A DNA stretch of 64,000 nucleotides from Martelella lutilitoris (GTDB taxonomy: Bacteria; Pseudomonadota; Alphaproteobacteria; Rhizobiales; Rhizobiaceae): NCBI RefSeq assembly GCF_016598595.1, contig NZ_CP066786.1:2689501-2753500 (forward strand). The letters run 5' to 3'. Below the pieces are notes generated by a model. It had not been told where the DNA came from, did not search any database, and saw nothing but the letters and a program-made list of their open reading frames with translations. Both the position numbers and the translations under genes were made by a program. The first letter of the stretch is position 1; every line of letters starts with the position of its first letter. Of the stretch, positions 21,883 to 30,336 are shown piece after piece.

Positions 21883-22541
21883 TCAGGCACCTGCATGCGG
21901 TAGCCGAGACCGCGGACCGTCTCGATCCATTCCGGCCCGATCTTCTTGCGCAGACGTCCGACGAAGACCTCGATCGTGTTGGAATCCCGATCGAAGTCCT
22001 GATCGTAGAGATGTTCGGTCAGTTCCGTGCGCGAGACGACCTCGCCCTGGTGGTGCATCAGGTAGGACAGCAGCCTGTACTCATGCGAGGTCAGGCGCAG
22101 CAACTCTCCGTTGAGCGTCGCCTTGGAGGCCTTCACGTCAAGCGCGATCGGCCCGCAGGAGATCGTACTGGCCGCATGTCCGGCCGCCCGCCGAATGAGC
22201 GCACGGATGCGCGCCATCACTTCCTCGATGTGGAAGGGTTTGGTCACATAGTCGTCGGCGCCGGCGTCGATGCCGGCAACCTTGTCGCTCCAGCGATCGC
22301 GCGCCGTGAGAATCAAGACCGGCATCTTGCGCCCGGCGGCGCGCCATTTTTCCAGAATAGACACGCCGTCCAGCGCCGGCAGGCCGATATCGAGAATCAC
22401 GGCATCATAGGGTTCCGTGTCGCCGAGGAAATGCCCCTCGACGCCGTCATAGGCACAATCGACAACGTAGTCGGCCTCCCTCAGCATCTGAGCAAGCTGC
22501 CGGTTGAGGTTTTCATCGTCTTCGATGAGGAGGATACGCAT
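21879..22541 (-). CDS. feuP: Response regulator FeuP
   Basis: A 220-residue OmpR/PhoB-type regulator. The receiver has acidic residues D8/D9, phospho-acceptor D51 in VILDIGLP and K101 in YVTKPF; the winged helix ends WIETVRGLGYRMQVPE. An in-frame ATG 13 codons upstream exists, but MRILLIEDD is the normal family start. Coupled to feuQ by a four-base overlap, and preceded by the FeuN-like gene after 60 bp. Confidence 0.9.
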   Translation of the reverse strand: MRILLIEDDENLNRQLAQMLREADYVVDCAYDGVEGHFLGDTEPYDAVILDIGLPALDGVSILEKWRAAGRKMPVLILTARDRWSDKVAGIDAGADDYVTKPFHIEEVMARIRALIRRAAGHAASTISCGPIALDVKASKATLNGELLRLTSHEYRLLSYLMHHQGEVVSRTELTEHLYDQDFDRDSNTIEVFVGRLRKKIGPEWIETVRGLGYRMQVPE

Positions 22542-22601
22542 GTCGGTCAACTCACTGTTTGCGGACAGGGACTTCGGCAAGGCGCAAGGGCCGCGGGACG
22601 A

Positions 22602-22847
22602 TCAGCTCGCGGGAACGGTTCGGGTAATCTTGCGCGGCATATTTCCGTTGTTTGCGGGGATAATGACGGTCACCTGGCAGCTGCTGCCGTCCTGCGTCGG
22701 CACCGCGGACAACAACTCTCCGCCGGTGCTCCTGACGACCGCCGCCGCCGCAGCCGCGCAGTCGGCAGCGATTGCGCCGCCGGTCTGAGCGGCAAGGAGC
22801 AGGCCGGCGGCCGGCGCCATCCGCAATGCAAGCATTGTCTTGCGCAT
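22602..22847 (-). CDS. feuN: FeuN-like small exported regulator of FeuPQ
   Basis: An 81-residue protein (86 if the ATG five codons upstream is used): basic MRKT start, hydrophobic signal peptide, cleavage probably after AIA, and a ~55-residue mature periplasmic domain with two cysteines. The mature part (GGELLSAVPTQDGSSCQVTV then IPANNGNMPRKITRTV) has the strand-turn-strand pattern of a single PepSY-like module. In Sinorhizobium, FeuN is a small periplasmic protein of about this size, encoded with feuPQ, that restrains FeuQ. Assignment rests on size, export signal and position. Confidence 0.65.
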   Translation of the reverse strand: MRKTMLALRMAPAAGLLLAAQTGGAIAADCAAAAAAVVRSTGGELLSAVPTQDGSSCQVTVIIPANNGNMPRKITRTVPAS

Positions 22848-22943
22848 CATAATGTTTCCCAAAGAAATTCACTTTGCTCTTTCTGATAAGAATAGTTGGC
22901 TGAACTGCAAATGAATAGTCCCGTAGACGCAGGCAAAACCCAC

Positions 22944-22972
22944 GGCTGCCGGAGCGCTTGGCCCCGGCAGCC
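22944..22972 (-). terminator. Candidate terminator at the end of the GTA cluster
   Basis: A 9-bp GC-rich stem (GGCTGCCGG paired with CCGGCAGCC, 11-base loop) lies 18 bp past the last GTA-associated gene. The T tract after it (GTGGGTTTTGCC) is weak, so termination may be partial. Confidence 0.5.
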
Positions 22973-22989
22973 GGTTATCGCGCCGTGCG

Positions 22990-23199
22990 TCAGCGGCTCA
23001 GCGTGCCCTTGGCCGCTATCCGGCCGAAAAGCGCGACCAGCCCGCCGGAAGCGCCGGCGAGCGTGGCAATGGAGGCGGCCAGCTCGCTTTGCGTGCCGTC
23101 GTCCAGATAGAGGCCGCCCATCTGGAAGAGGGGTGCGGCGATGGCGAGGAGCGCGCCCCACACCGTTTTCGAAAGATACCATTTCTTCGTATTGTCCAT
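22990..23199 (-). CDS. Small membrane protein at the 3' end of the GTA cluster
   Basis: A 69-residue protein with two hydrophobic segments (~13-31 and ~42-60) flanked by charged ends (MDNTKKWYLSKTVW and GRIAAKGTLSR). Size and topology fit a phage holin or similar phage-associated membrane protein, but no diagnostic motif is present. It starts 16 bp after the tail-tip gene stop on the same strand and is the last gene of the block, the position where lysis or accessory genes often lie. Function unproven. Confidence 0.6.
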   Translation of the reverse strand: MDNTKKWYLSKTVWGALLAIAAPLFQMGGLYLDDGTQSELAASIATLAGASGGLVALFGRIAAKGTLSR

Positions 23200-23215
23200 G
23201 TGATTTCCTTTCTGT

Positions 23216-26200
23216 TCAGACTACAAGTGAAAATGTGCGGACGAGGGCCGTGCCGAGCGGTACCTTCCGCCCCAGTTGACGAAGCCGGAGCGAAAAATGG
23301 GTCGCCGAAGCACCAAAATCGGCAAGCTGATCGACCTCCGGATAGAGCCATTGCGGCAAGGCAGTCTCGATGCTGCGCAGCAAGGTTGCGCCGGCGAAAA
23401 TCTCCAGGCGATAGGCTTCGGCGTCCTCGTCCTTCGGAATGTCCGCAGCGGCCCAGTCATCAGCGTCGAGGCGGGAGCGCCGCACCCAGCTGAAGGCCAG
23501 ATCACCGGAATCGAGACGCCGAACCTTCAGGTGCACCGGCGACAGAGGCGTCTCCGCCCTGATGCCCCCGGCAAACTGATAGGGCGCGCGCGGATCGGCC
23601 TGGCCATTGGCGGTTTCGACGACATAGTTCCGCGATAGCCCCACATGCCTGCTGCCAAGCCCGACCGGGACAACGGAGGCGTTGAGAACGACGGCGTCAT
23701 TGCCCGTCTCCGCGCCCGCCAGCATGGCGTCCTCGGTTCCGTGAAGACCGCGCAACAGGCCCTCCAGCCGCCAGCGCCCGGACGAGATTTCCGTGGCCCG
23801 CAGAAAGCCGATGATCTCGAACACGCCATTGACGGCCCTCACGGCAATGCGGTTCTCGCCATTCAGCACGGCCGTTCTCGTCGCCGATGCGAGACCGCCG
23901 AAATCCAGATCGACGACGAGGGCGCGGGTGAAGTCGAACCGCCCGCTCGCCCCGGGCTGAAGCGGGGCGGCAAGCCGCGCCGTTGCCGCCGGCCTGTCGA
24001 TGACCGCGCCGGGCTGATAACCTTCATCCGTCGACGAGGAGGCCACGAACGCACGGCGGAAGGGGCGGGAGAAGACCGCGACCCGGGCGAAATCCTCGGC
24101 CGGTCCCGGTGCGTCGCGCGCAAGGTCGAGAAAGATCACCCTCGGCGAGAAACCCTCCGAGGCGGCGTCATGCGCAAGGCGCGCGTTTTCGCCGGCGCCC
24201 GGGACAGTGCCGACAGAAGGTGAAAACGACCGCGCCTCCAGCCGGATCGTCTCGGCGACCTCAAGCCGCGTCACCATGAAGCGTCCGGCCGGGCCGCCTT
24301 CGAGCCGGAACACATCGCCGATTTCCAGAGCGCGCTCCTGCGGCGACAGGTCAATCTGCAGGGTCCGCATTCCGCAACGGCTTTCGCGCAGCAGCGCGAG
24401 GGCCCGCTCCAGCGCCGTCGCTTCCGAAAGGACCGTCGGCAATGCGAACCGGAGCACCCGATCGCTGGCCGTCGTCGCGCGGCTCGCGCGGGCGCTTGCC
24501 TGCGCGTAACCGGCCTCCGGATCGAAATAGGTGACGGCAGCCTCGCCCGGTATATCGCTGCCGTGAAGCCGCGTCTCGCGCCACGGACCGGCATCGGCGT
24601 CGCGCTCGGCAACAATATCGATCACGCGCGGCGAAAGACTGGCGCGCTGGCGCGAACGGAACACCAGGCCGTCGGCCGTTTCGATACAGTCCGCGGAATA
24701 GAGCGAGAGCAGCGGCTCGATCAGGTCGCGCGCCGCATCGATATCGGCCTGCAGGTAGCCTGTCAGATCACCGCTCAGCAGGCGCGTGTCGCAATCGTTG
24801 AAACCGTGATCGGCAAGAAGCGCGCGCACGGCGTCGGCAAGCGTGGTCGCCCCCAGCCTGCCGTTCAGCCAGTGCCCCGTCGTCCAGTTGGCGCCGTCGC
24901 TCCACAGCGCATCGTTCTGCGGAAAGGCCGGATAGGGCCGGATGTCCCAGCACCAGAGGAAAATATGGTCGGGATCGACCATGCCGGCAGGCGCGCTGGC
25001 GCCCGACCAATGCCCAAGATGCGCTTCCAGGAAGCGGCGCTGCTCGTCGTCGGAGCGCCGGCGGCTCGAGAAATGGGGATAGGCGGATTCCGCCGATTTC
25101 GGATCGGCAAAGACATTCGGCTGGCAGCTTCCCTTATCGACGGCCGGACATCCGAGCTCGGTGAACCAGATCGGCTTTTCCATGGGAACCCAGGCGGTGG
25201 GCGCAATTGCCTCGCTGCCGCCGATCCGGTCGAAATGCCTGTTCGACCACCAGCCCGCAAGGTCCTTGTATCTGTAGACCCATGGCTTGTCCGCAAGCCC
25301 GTCGGTGATCGGCGTGCGTCGTCGCGTTACCCGGTCCGCCTGGTCGATATAGTGCCAGTCGTATCCTTCGCCCGCCGCAATCTGCCCTTCAAGTCCGGCC
25401 GGATCGGTCGCGCTCTTGAACCCGTCAGGATTCTCCGAAGCAAGGTCGTCATCGCGCCAGTCCGACAACGGCATGTAGTTGTCGATGCCGACAGCGGTGA
25501 TATCGGGGCTCGCCCACAGCGGATCGAGGTTGAAGTAGATATTGCCGCTGCCATCGTCCGGATGGAAACCGAAATACTCGCTCCAGTCCGCGCCGTAGGT
25601 AAGAGCCGTATCCGGTCCGAGGATGTTTCGCACGTCCCCCGCAAGCTCGATCAGCGCCTCGACGAAGGGAAAGGCGTCATTCTGGTCGCGGATCGAGGTC
25701 AGGCCCTTGAGTTCCGAGCCGATGATGACCCCATCCACGCCTCCGGCAGCGGCGGCGAGATGCGCATAGTGCAGGATGAGACGCCGGTATCCGGCATCCG
25801 TGCCGGCAAAAGTGACACCCGTCGGTCCCGGCGTAAAGTGATGCGGCTCGGCCGTGCCGAGAAATGCCTCCACCTGCGCCCTCGCGGTCGCGGTCCGGTC
25901 GCTCGAGCCGGAAACGCCTCTGGCGGGATGGCAGGTGATCCGGCCGCGCCAGGGATAGATGGCCTGCTCCGCGCCGCCATAGGGGTCGGGCAGGCCGTTG
26001 GCCGCAGGCACGTCCATCATGATGAAGGGATAGAGAAACACCTTCAGCCCGCGCGCCTTCAGGTCTGCGATCGCCGCCATCAGCCCGGCATCGTTGGGCG
26101 TGCCGCCATAGGCCGGTCCGCCCTCATGCGTGCTCACCACATGCGCCTCGTCGCGCCTGAGGCCGGAAACCGACCAGGGCGTGCTCTCCTCGGCCCGAAA

Positions 26201-27070
26201 CGGCGTTTCCACGCCCGGCAGAATGCGGCACTCCCCCGCCCTCAGGTCCGAGCCGAACCAGGTGACGACCAAGGCCACGCGCTCCAGATTGGGGCAAAGC
26301 GCGGTCAGTTCGTCGATCGAGGCTTCCCAGTCGGTCGCGCGGGTGAGCGTGTTGCGGTTCATGATCCGCTGGCTTCCGCGGCCGAGCGATTCTGTGACAG
26401 GATAAGGGCAGAGCCCGTGTTCGGTCGCGCCGGGAATGATGGCGATGGCCTTCACCCGGCTCTCGAGTGTACCCGTCGGCTTCAGCACCTCGAACTGGAT
26501 CACGGGGATGCGGTTGCCGAATCCGTCGAGCGGCAGGCGTTCGAAGACGACATAGCAAAGCCCGCGATAGGCGGGCGCGTTGCCGGCGCCCTGCTTGGCC
26601 TCGATCAGGGGATCGGGCAACTGGCTGTCATCGCCCGGATAGAAGCGCATCTCGATACCGGTCAGGTCCAGCTCGCGCCCGTCCGCCCAGACCCGCCGGA
26701 TCGCGGCGACGGGGCCTTCGCAAATGCCGAAGGCGAAATTGCCGTAATAAGCAAAGCTCTCGAGCGTCGAGCCCGACGCCTTGCCGCCGGCGCGCTCCTC
26801 GACCACGTCTTCCTCGAATCGCGTCGCCCAGATCAGCGTTCCCCCCACCCGCGACGCGCCGTAGACGCGCGGAATGGCAACGCCCTCCTCCGCGCCGCCA
26901 ACCCGGGCGGTCGGCAAATGGCGGCCGGCTGCCCTGCGGCCGCCGGAGAAGATGGATCCGTCGACCGCCGCGCCGGCGAGCGCGCCCAGCGCCCGCCCGG
27001 CAACGGCGCCGAACGGTCCGAGAACGCTGCCAAATGCGGCGCCTGCCGCCTGAAATAGGATCGTTGCCAT
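23216..27070 (-). CDS. GTA gp15: tail-tip host-specificity protein with TIM-barrel-like domain
   Basis: A 1284-residue structural protein, the largest of the particle. The N-terminal ~110 residues are Gly/Ala rich (FQAAGAAFGSVLGPFGAVAG), followed by a phage-tail region, a glycosidase-like TIM-barrel domain (~440-760, with WFTELGCPAVDKGSCQPNVF and W..CWDIRP segments) and a long baseplate/receptor-binding C-terminal part. This is the architecture of RcGTA gp15, which forms the tail tip that contacts the recipient. The frame stays open 52 codons upstream, but MATILFQAAG is the family start and has GAGG before it. Confidence 0.93.
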   Translation of the reverse strand: MATILFQAAGAAFGSVLGPFGAVAGRALGALAGAAVDGSIFSGGRRAAGRHLPTARVGGAEEGVAIPRVYGASRVGGTLIWATRFEEDVVEERAGGKASGSTLESFAYYGNFAFGICEGPVAAIRRVWADGRELDLTGIEMRFYPGDDSQLPDPLIEAKQGAGNAPAYRGLCYVVFERLPLDGFGNRIPVIQFEVLKPTGTLESRVKAIAIIPGATEHGLCPYPVTESLGRGSQRIMNRNTLTRATDWEASIDELTALCPNLERVALVVTWFGSDLRAGECRILPGVETPFRAEESTPWSVSGLRRDEAHVVSTHEGGPAYGGTPNDAGLMAAIADLKARGLKVFLYPFIMMDVPAANGLPDPYGGAEQAIYPWRGRITCHPARGVSGSSDRTATARAQVEAFLGTAEPHHFTPGPTGVTFAGTDAGYRRLILHYAHLAAAAGGVDGVIIGSELKGLTSIRDQNDAFPFVEALIELAGDVRNILGPDTALTYGADWSEYFGFHPDDGSGNIYFNLDPLWASPDITAVGIDNYMPLSDWRDDDLASENPDGFKSATDPAGLEGQIAAGEGYDWHYIDQADRVTRRRTPITDGLADKPWVYRYKDLAGWWSNRHFDRIGGSEAIAPTAWVPMEKPIWFTELGCPAVDKGSCQPNVFADPKSAESAYPHFSSRRRSDDEQRRFLEAHLGHWSGASAPAGMVDPDHIFLWCWDIRPYPAFPQNDALWSDGANWTTGHWLNGRLGATTLADAVRALLADHGFNDCDTRLLSGDLTGYLQADIDAARDLIEPLLSLYSADCIETADGLVFRSRQRASLSPRVIDIVAERDADAGPWRETRLHGSDIPGEAAVTYFDPEAGYAQASARASRATTASDRVLRFALPTVLSEATALERALALLRESRCGMRTLQIDLSPQERALEIGDVFRLEGGPAGRFMVTRLEVAETIRLEARSFSPSVGTVPGAGENARLAHDAASEGFSPRVIFLDLARDAPGPAEDFARVAVFSRPFRRAFVASSSTDEGYQPGAVIDRPAATARLAAPLQPGASGRFDFTRALVVDLDFGGLASATRTAVLNGENRIAVRAVNGVFEIIGFLRATEISSGRWRLEGLLRGLHGTEDAMLAGAETGNDAVVLNASVVPVGLGSRHVGLSRNYVVETANGQADPRAPYQFAGGIRAETPLSPVHLKVRRLDSGDLAFSWVRRSRLDADDWAAADIPKDEDAEAYRLEIFAGATLLRSIETALPQWLYPEVDQLADFGASATHFSLRLRQLGRKVPLGTALVRTFSLVV

Positions 27071-27180
27071 GAGTTGAACCTCGACGAGAAGAACAGCGCG
27101 CCCGCTTGCCGCCGGCGCGATATGCGTGTTTGGATTTTCAACGACCGCGCCAAGGCGAGGCCCTGGTCGATGTCCTCCGG

Positions 27181-27615
27181 CTAAAGCGCGGGAAAGCGGA
27201 AGACGCCGGCGATCCGGCGCCGCCACGAGGGGACGAGCGGGGAGCGGATAACGCCCGCCTGCTCGTAAGCGTGGATGAAATGATCCGGCCCGCTGAGGAT
27301 CCCGGCATGCTTGGCCGCATACTGCCGACGCCAGCGAAAAAGCAGGATATCGCCCGGCAACATTTCATCGGGACCGAGAGCCGGTCCGCAATAGCGCGTC
27401 GCCGCCTCGAGCAGCCGCTCGGTTCCGCTGCGCTCGGCCCAGTCCGGCGCATAGGGAATGTCGATGCCCGGCGCCGCGCCGTAAAGTGCGCGCCAGACGC
27501 CGCGAACGAGCCCCAGGCAATCGCAGCCGACGCCGATCTCTGCCGCCTGATGCCGGTAGGGCGTGCCGATCCATTTCTCGGCCTCGGCAACGGCGCGGTC
27601 TCCCGTCACCGTCAT
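27181..27615 (-). CDS. GTA gp14: NlpC/P60 cell-wall peptidase
   Basis: A 144-residue NlpC/P60-fold peptidase carried in the tail, thought to cut recipient peptidoglycan during DNA delivery. The catalytic cysteine is C33 in CDCLGLV, with histidines at H103 (KHAGIL) and H115 (IHAYE) completing the papain-like site; GDILLF precedes the His strand as expected. No signal peptide, consistent with particle incorporation. Start overlaps the gp13 stop (ATGA). Confidence 0.93.
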   Translation of the reverse strand: MTVTGDRAVAEAEKWIGTPYRHQAAEIGVGCDCLGLVRGVWRALYGAAPGIDIPYAPDWAERSGTERLLEAATRYCGPALGPDEMLPGDILLFRWRRQYAAKHAGILSGPDHFIHAYEQAGVIRSPLVPSWRRRIAGVFRFPAL

Positions 27616-28502
27616 TTGAACAGCGGGCTCCCGTCATGGGCGCTCTCGCCATTCACGTAGGAATAGGCAAAGTCGGCGCCCGGCACGTGGGGAAAGCCAC
27701 GGAAATTCAGGTGGTTGCCGAATTTCGTCCGGCAGGTGGAGAAGGCCTTGTCGCACCCAGCCGTCAGGCGCACCTGATCGCCGGTCTCGGGCAGATGCTC
27801 GAGCGGCAGCCAGAGATCGACGCGCATGCCGGCGGCAACGGGCGCATTCCCGTCGATGTCGAAGCTGCGGCCGGCAAGGTCGCCGCTTTCGAGACGCGCC
27901 GTGCCGTGGGCGAAATATCCCTCGGCGAAAGCGCCCGTCCCGGCGATCACCAGCCGGGTTTCGCTTTCGACGGCCAGAACCGTCCCCGTGGCGAAAAAGC
28001 CGGCGCTGTCGGGATCGAATCCGCAGGCGGCATCACCGAAAACCGCGTCACAGCGCCGCGTGAAACTGCGCCCCTGCGGTTGCGACAGGCGATGCGCGCG
28101 CGAACGCAGTTCGGCCTTGAAACCGCCGCCTTCGCGCGACACCTCGCCAATCTCCAGAACCTGAAGCTGCTGATGCTGTTCGGGCGCCTGCCAGTTGGCG
28201 AGAAAGACCTCGACCCGAGCGCCGTCATAATCGCCCCGGGCCAGCGCCTCCTGGGAAATCGCGTCACTGGAAAAGCCGCCAACGACTTCGTTGGTGCTCG
28301 CGGCGAGCCCTTCTTCTGCCTCGAAGCCCGAGGAGAGAAAACCGCTTGCCGCCTGAAACTGTGTTGCCGCAAACACAAGATCCCGGTCATGCTCGGTAAA
28401 ACCAAGCACGCTTCCGTTCCGAAGCGTCAGCCGCCAGCAGTGGCAGACCGTTGTCGCATCCTGCCCAAGATGGGCTGCGAGCGCCGCGTCCAGTGTTCTC
28501 AT
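27612..28502 (-). CDS. GTA gp13: baseplate hub protein (DUF2163/BR0599 family)
   Basis: A 296-residue tail protein. The N half is the DUF2163 region (LTLRNGSVLGFTEHDRDLVF); the C-terminal ~60 residues are the BR0599-type module with CDKAFSTCRTKFGN and NFRGFPHVPG. Conserved cysteines here (C259 and C266 region) and upstream (RRCDAVFGDAACGFDP) could bind a metal or iron-sulphur centre, as reported for GTA tail hub proteins; that is inference for this copy. Overlaps gp12 and gp14 by four bases each. Confidence 0.9.
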   Translation of the reverse strand: MRTLDAALAAHLGQDATTVCHCWRLTLRNGSVLGFTEHDRDLVFAATQFQAASGFLSSGFEAEEGLAASTNEVVGGFSSDAISQEALARGDYDGARVEVFLANWQAPEQHQQLQVLEIGEVSREGGGFKAELRSRAHRLSQPQGRSFTRRCDAVFGDAACGFDPDSAGFFATGTVLAVESETRLVIAGTGAFAEGYFAHGTARLESGDLAGRSFDIDGNAPVAAGMRVDLWLPLEHLPETGDQVRLTAGCDKAFSTCRTKFGNHLNFRGFPHVPGADFAYSYVNGESAHDGSPLFK

Positions 28503-29140
28503 GGCATGATCTCCGTCAGCGGAACCGAAGGCACGCTCCCCGCATTGAAGGCCTTCATGTTGATGTCGATCCGGTCGATCGAAAAGCGGACCGGAACATC
28601 GAAGGAGAAGCCGGCGAATATCTCCGTTCCCGCAGCCGGTATTGCGGCGGCTGTAAAGGTCACGATGCCGGTCGTCGTATCGACGGAGAAGTCGGAGCCG
28701 GGGACCTCGACGCCGTCGACGGACACCCGGACAGACCCCGCCACGGGCTTTTCGATCGTCCTGACGAACGAAGCCGCAGGATCGCCGTAAGTCTTGACCA
28801 GTTGAAAGGTTGCCGTGGATCCGTCGCCGCTTGCGATCCGCTGGTCCGTCGGTCCGGGGTCGGCCAGAGGGCCGCAGGACTTGAAATCCACCGGATCGCG
28901 GAAGCGGAAGCCGTAAAGCTCGCCGCCGCGCGCCTCGAAGAACGCCGTCAGTTCGTAAAGGTCCGCAACCGAACGCAGGGCCGAGCCCGCATCATAGGAC
29001 CGCCTGGAATTCCGCCAGCGCTGGTTGCGGTTCTCCCGTCCGTTGGACAGGCTGACGATATCCGTGCGCCGCACCGGGCCGCCGCTGACGGAAAGCGACA
29101 GCCGCAGCGGAAAGCGCACCTCGTGAAAGCTCGCGCTCAT
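28499..29140 (-). CDS. GTA gp12: distal tail protein (DUF2460/TIGR02217 family)
   Basis: A 213-residue baseplate/distal tail protein. It opens with SASFHEVRFPLRLSLSVSGG, the family signature, and has the beta-rich DFKSCGPL, VDGVEVPGSDFSVD and IRF-type repeats of DUF2460. Two ATGs are adjacent; the second is chosen because GGAGG lies four bases further from it, a workable distance. Stop overlaps the gp13 start. Confidence 0.9.
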   Translation of the reverse strand: MSASFHEVRFPLRLSLSVSGGPVRRTDIVSLSNGRENRNQRWRNSRRSYDAGSALRSVADLYELTAFFEARGGELYGFRFRDPVDFKSCGPLADPGPTDQRIASGDGSTATFQLVKTYGDPAASFVRTIEKPVAGSVRVSVDGVEVPGSDFSVDTTTGIVTFTAAAIPAAGTEIFAGFSFDVPVRFSIDRIDINMKAFNAGSVPSVPLTEIMP

Positions 29141-29150
29141 CATGCCTCCT

Positions 29151-29729
29151 TCAAAGATTGCGCTGGCCGGTGCGCACCGCCCTTGCCAGCATCGCGGAAA
29201 TCTGCCCCTGGCTTTTCTGGAAGCTCGCGGCGTCCTGGGCCGTGACGTTGAAGACGATCTGCGGCCCGCCGCCGCCCCCGGATGCCGATACGCCGAGCGC
29301 GCCGTCCGGCCCGCGTTTCAGCGGCAGGATCGCCTCGCTGCCGGCCTCGCCCATCAGCCCGAGCCCGCCGCTCATCGGAAAATAGGTCGGGCGCGAAACG
29401 ACGCCGCCATCGGCAAAGGGCGTGATCCGGCCCGGCACGCCGCCATTGGCATGGGCGACGACCTGGATCAGGCCATCGGCGAGATTGCCGATCTGGCCGG
29501 AGATCGCGTTCTCAAGCGGCTTCAGCGCCGAGCTCAGCGCGAGTTCCGAAAGTCGCCGACCGAGGTCGCCGAGAACGCTCTGCAGCCCCTTGCCGGAAAG
29601 CGTCGCATCCTTGAGCGCGCCGGTGATCGCTGTCGAAAACCGGTCGGACTGCGCTTCCAGGTCGACAAGCACGTCATAGAGCGCGCTCGCCCCGTGCACC
29701 GCCTCTGCATAATCGTCGCCTGGTTCCAT
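29151..29729 (-). CDS. GTA gp11: short tail tape-measure protein
   Basis: A 192-residue protein, helical in its first ~90 residues (LVDLEAQSDRFSTAITGALK) and ending in the GTA tape-measure signature GLGLMGEAGSEAILPLKRGP followed by a glycine-rich stretch. A tape-measure of this size suits the short GTA tail. The ATG overlaps the stop of the preceding chaperone frame (TGATG); the codon before it is GTG and is not needed. Confidence 0.9.
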   Translation of the reverse strand: MEPGDDYAEAVHGASALYDVLVDLEAQSDRFSTAITGALKDATLSGKGLQSVLGDLGRRLSELALSSALKPLENAISGQIGNLADGLIQVVAHANGGVPGRITPFADGGVVSRPTYFPMSGGLGLMGEAGSEAILPLKRGPDGALGVSASGGGGGPQIVFNVTAQDAASFQKSQGQISAMLARAVRTGQRNL

Positions 29730-30004
29730 CACGTTTTCCTCGCATCGTCGGGATAGCGCATCATCATCTCTTCCAGCCCCGCGCGCGTCGGATAAGGTCC
29801 TGCCGGCGCGAAGGCGCCGCTCATGGCCGCAAACTCGACGGGCGTCAGGGACCAGAAGTCCTCAGGTTTCAGCCGCAGCAGGCAAAGTCCCGTATGCAGC
29901 GCCGAGCGCCAGGGGAAAGGCTCGGCGCCGGGAGGTTCGGGACCTGCCGCTGCGGCTAGGAAGGGTCCGGCCGTGTCGCACTCGCTGGCGCGCGCCCGGC
30001 CTCC
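29729..30004 (-). CDS. GTA tail-assembly chaperone, second frame (rcc01693/TAC_6 type), no start codon
   Basis: The frame is certain: PFPWRSALHTGLCLLRLKPE then DFWSLTPVEFAAMSGAF and GLEEMMMRYPDDARKT match the Phage_TAC_6 (rcc01693) family, whose FPW...LRL.P..FW.LTP pattern is complete. The left edge given is approximate. From the in-frame stop at 30095-30097 down to the FPW motif there is no ATG, GTG or TTG, and the first in-frame ATG lies inside the conserved core. The frame overlaps the gp10 frame in the -1 register, as in lambda G/GT, so it is probably made as a gp10 fusion by -1 frameshifting; an unusual start or a sequence error are the alternatives. A purine run GGAGGGGAG at ~30001-30009 lies in the overlap. 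Confidence 0.75.
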   Translation of the reverse strand, partial: GGRARASECDTAGPFLAAAAGPEPPGAEPFPWRSALHTGLCLLRLKPEDFWSLTPVEFAAMSGAFAPAGPYPTRAGLEEMMMRYPDDARKT

Positions 30005-30336
30005 CCTCCAGAAAAGGTCACGGTCAGCAATTCGCCGACCAGTTTCGCATAGGCGGCCACGCCGCCCTCCATGCTCATCGCCGCCACCTCGTCGTCATCG
30101 ATGGCGTTGCCGCCGCCGCGAAGACCGGCGCCGATGATGGCGATCAGGTCCTTCGCCCGCAGACGTCCGGCCCCGAGACGCCCGCCGAGGTCGCCGAGGC
30201 CATCCGCCGAAAACGCCGTCTCGAGCTCCGCCAGCGCGCCGAGCGTCAGGCACAGAATGCGGCGTTCTCCGTCGATCACCGCCTCCACCTCGCCGCGATG
30301 ACGGTTGGCGCGCCCGCCCTTTCCGCCGATCGTCAC
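29956..30336 (-). CDS. GTA gp10: tail-assembly chaperone/tail protein (GTA-gp10, TAC_11 family)
   Basis: A 126-residue protein of the GTA gp10 family. Conserved features: NRHRGEVEAVIDGERRILCL, LGALAELETAF and the helix LRAKDLIAIIGAGLRGGG. The start is GTG, overlapping the gp9 stop by four bases. The last ~45 codons overlap the open frame of the second chaperone (see that entry), and the C terminus beyond the conserved part is disordered-looking (GGEAGRAPASATRPDPS), as expected for the G part of a G/GT pair. Confidence 0.88.
   Translation of the reverse strand: MTIGGKGGRANRHRGEVEAVIDGERRILCLTLGALAELETAFSADGLGDLGGRLGAGRLRAKDLIAIIGAGLRGGGNAIDDDEVAAMSMEGGVAAYAKLVGELLTVTFSGGEAGRAPASATRPDPS

Noticed and set aside
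30001..30016. Slippery heptamer for the gp10 frameshift in the ACC-TTT-TCT or GGA-GGG-GAG codons
   Set aside because: Neither allows both P-site and A-site tRNAs to re-pair after a -1 slip; the exact site remains unknown.
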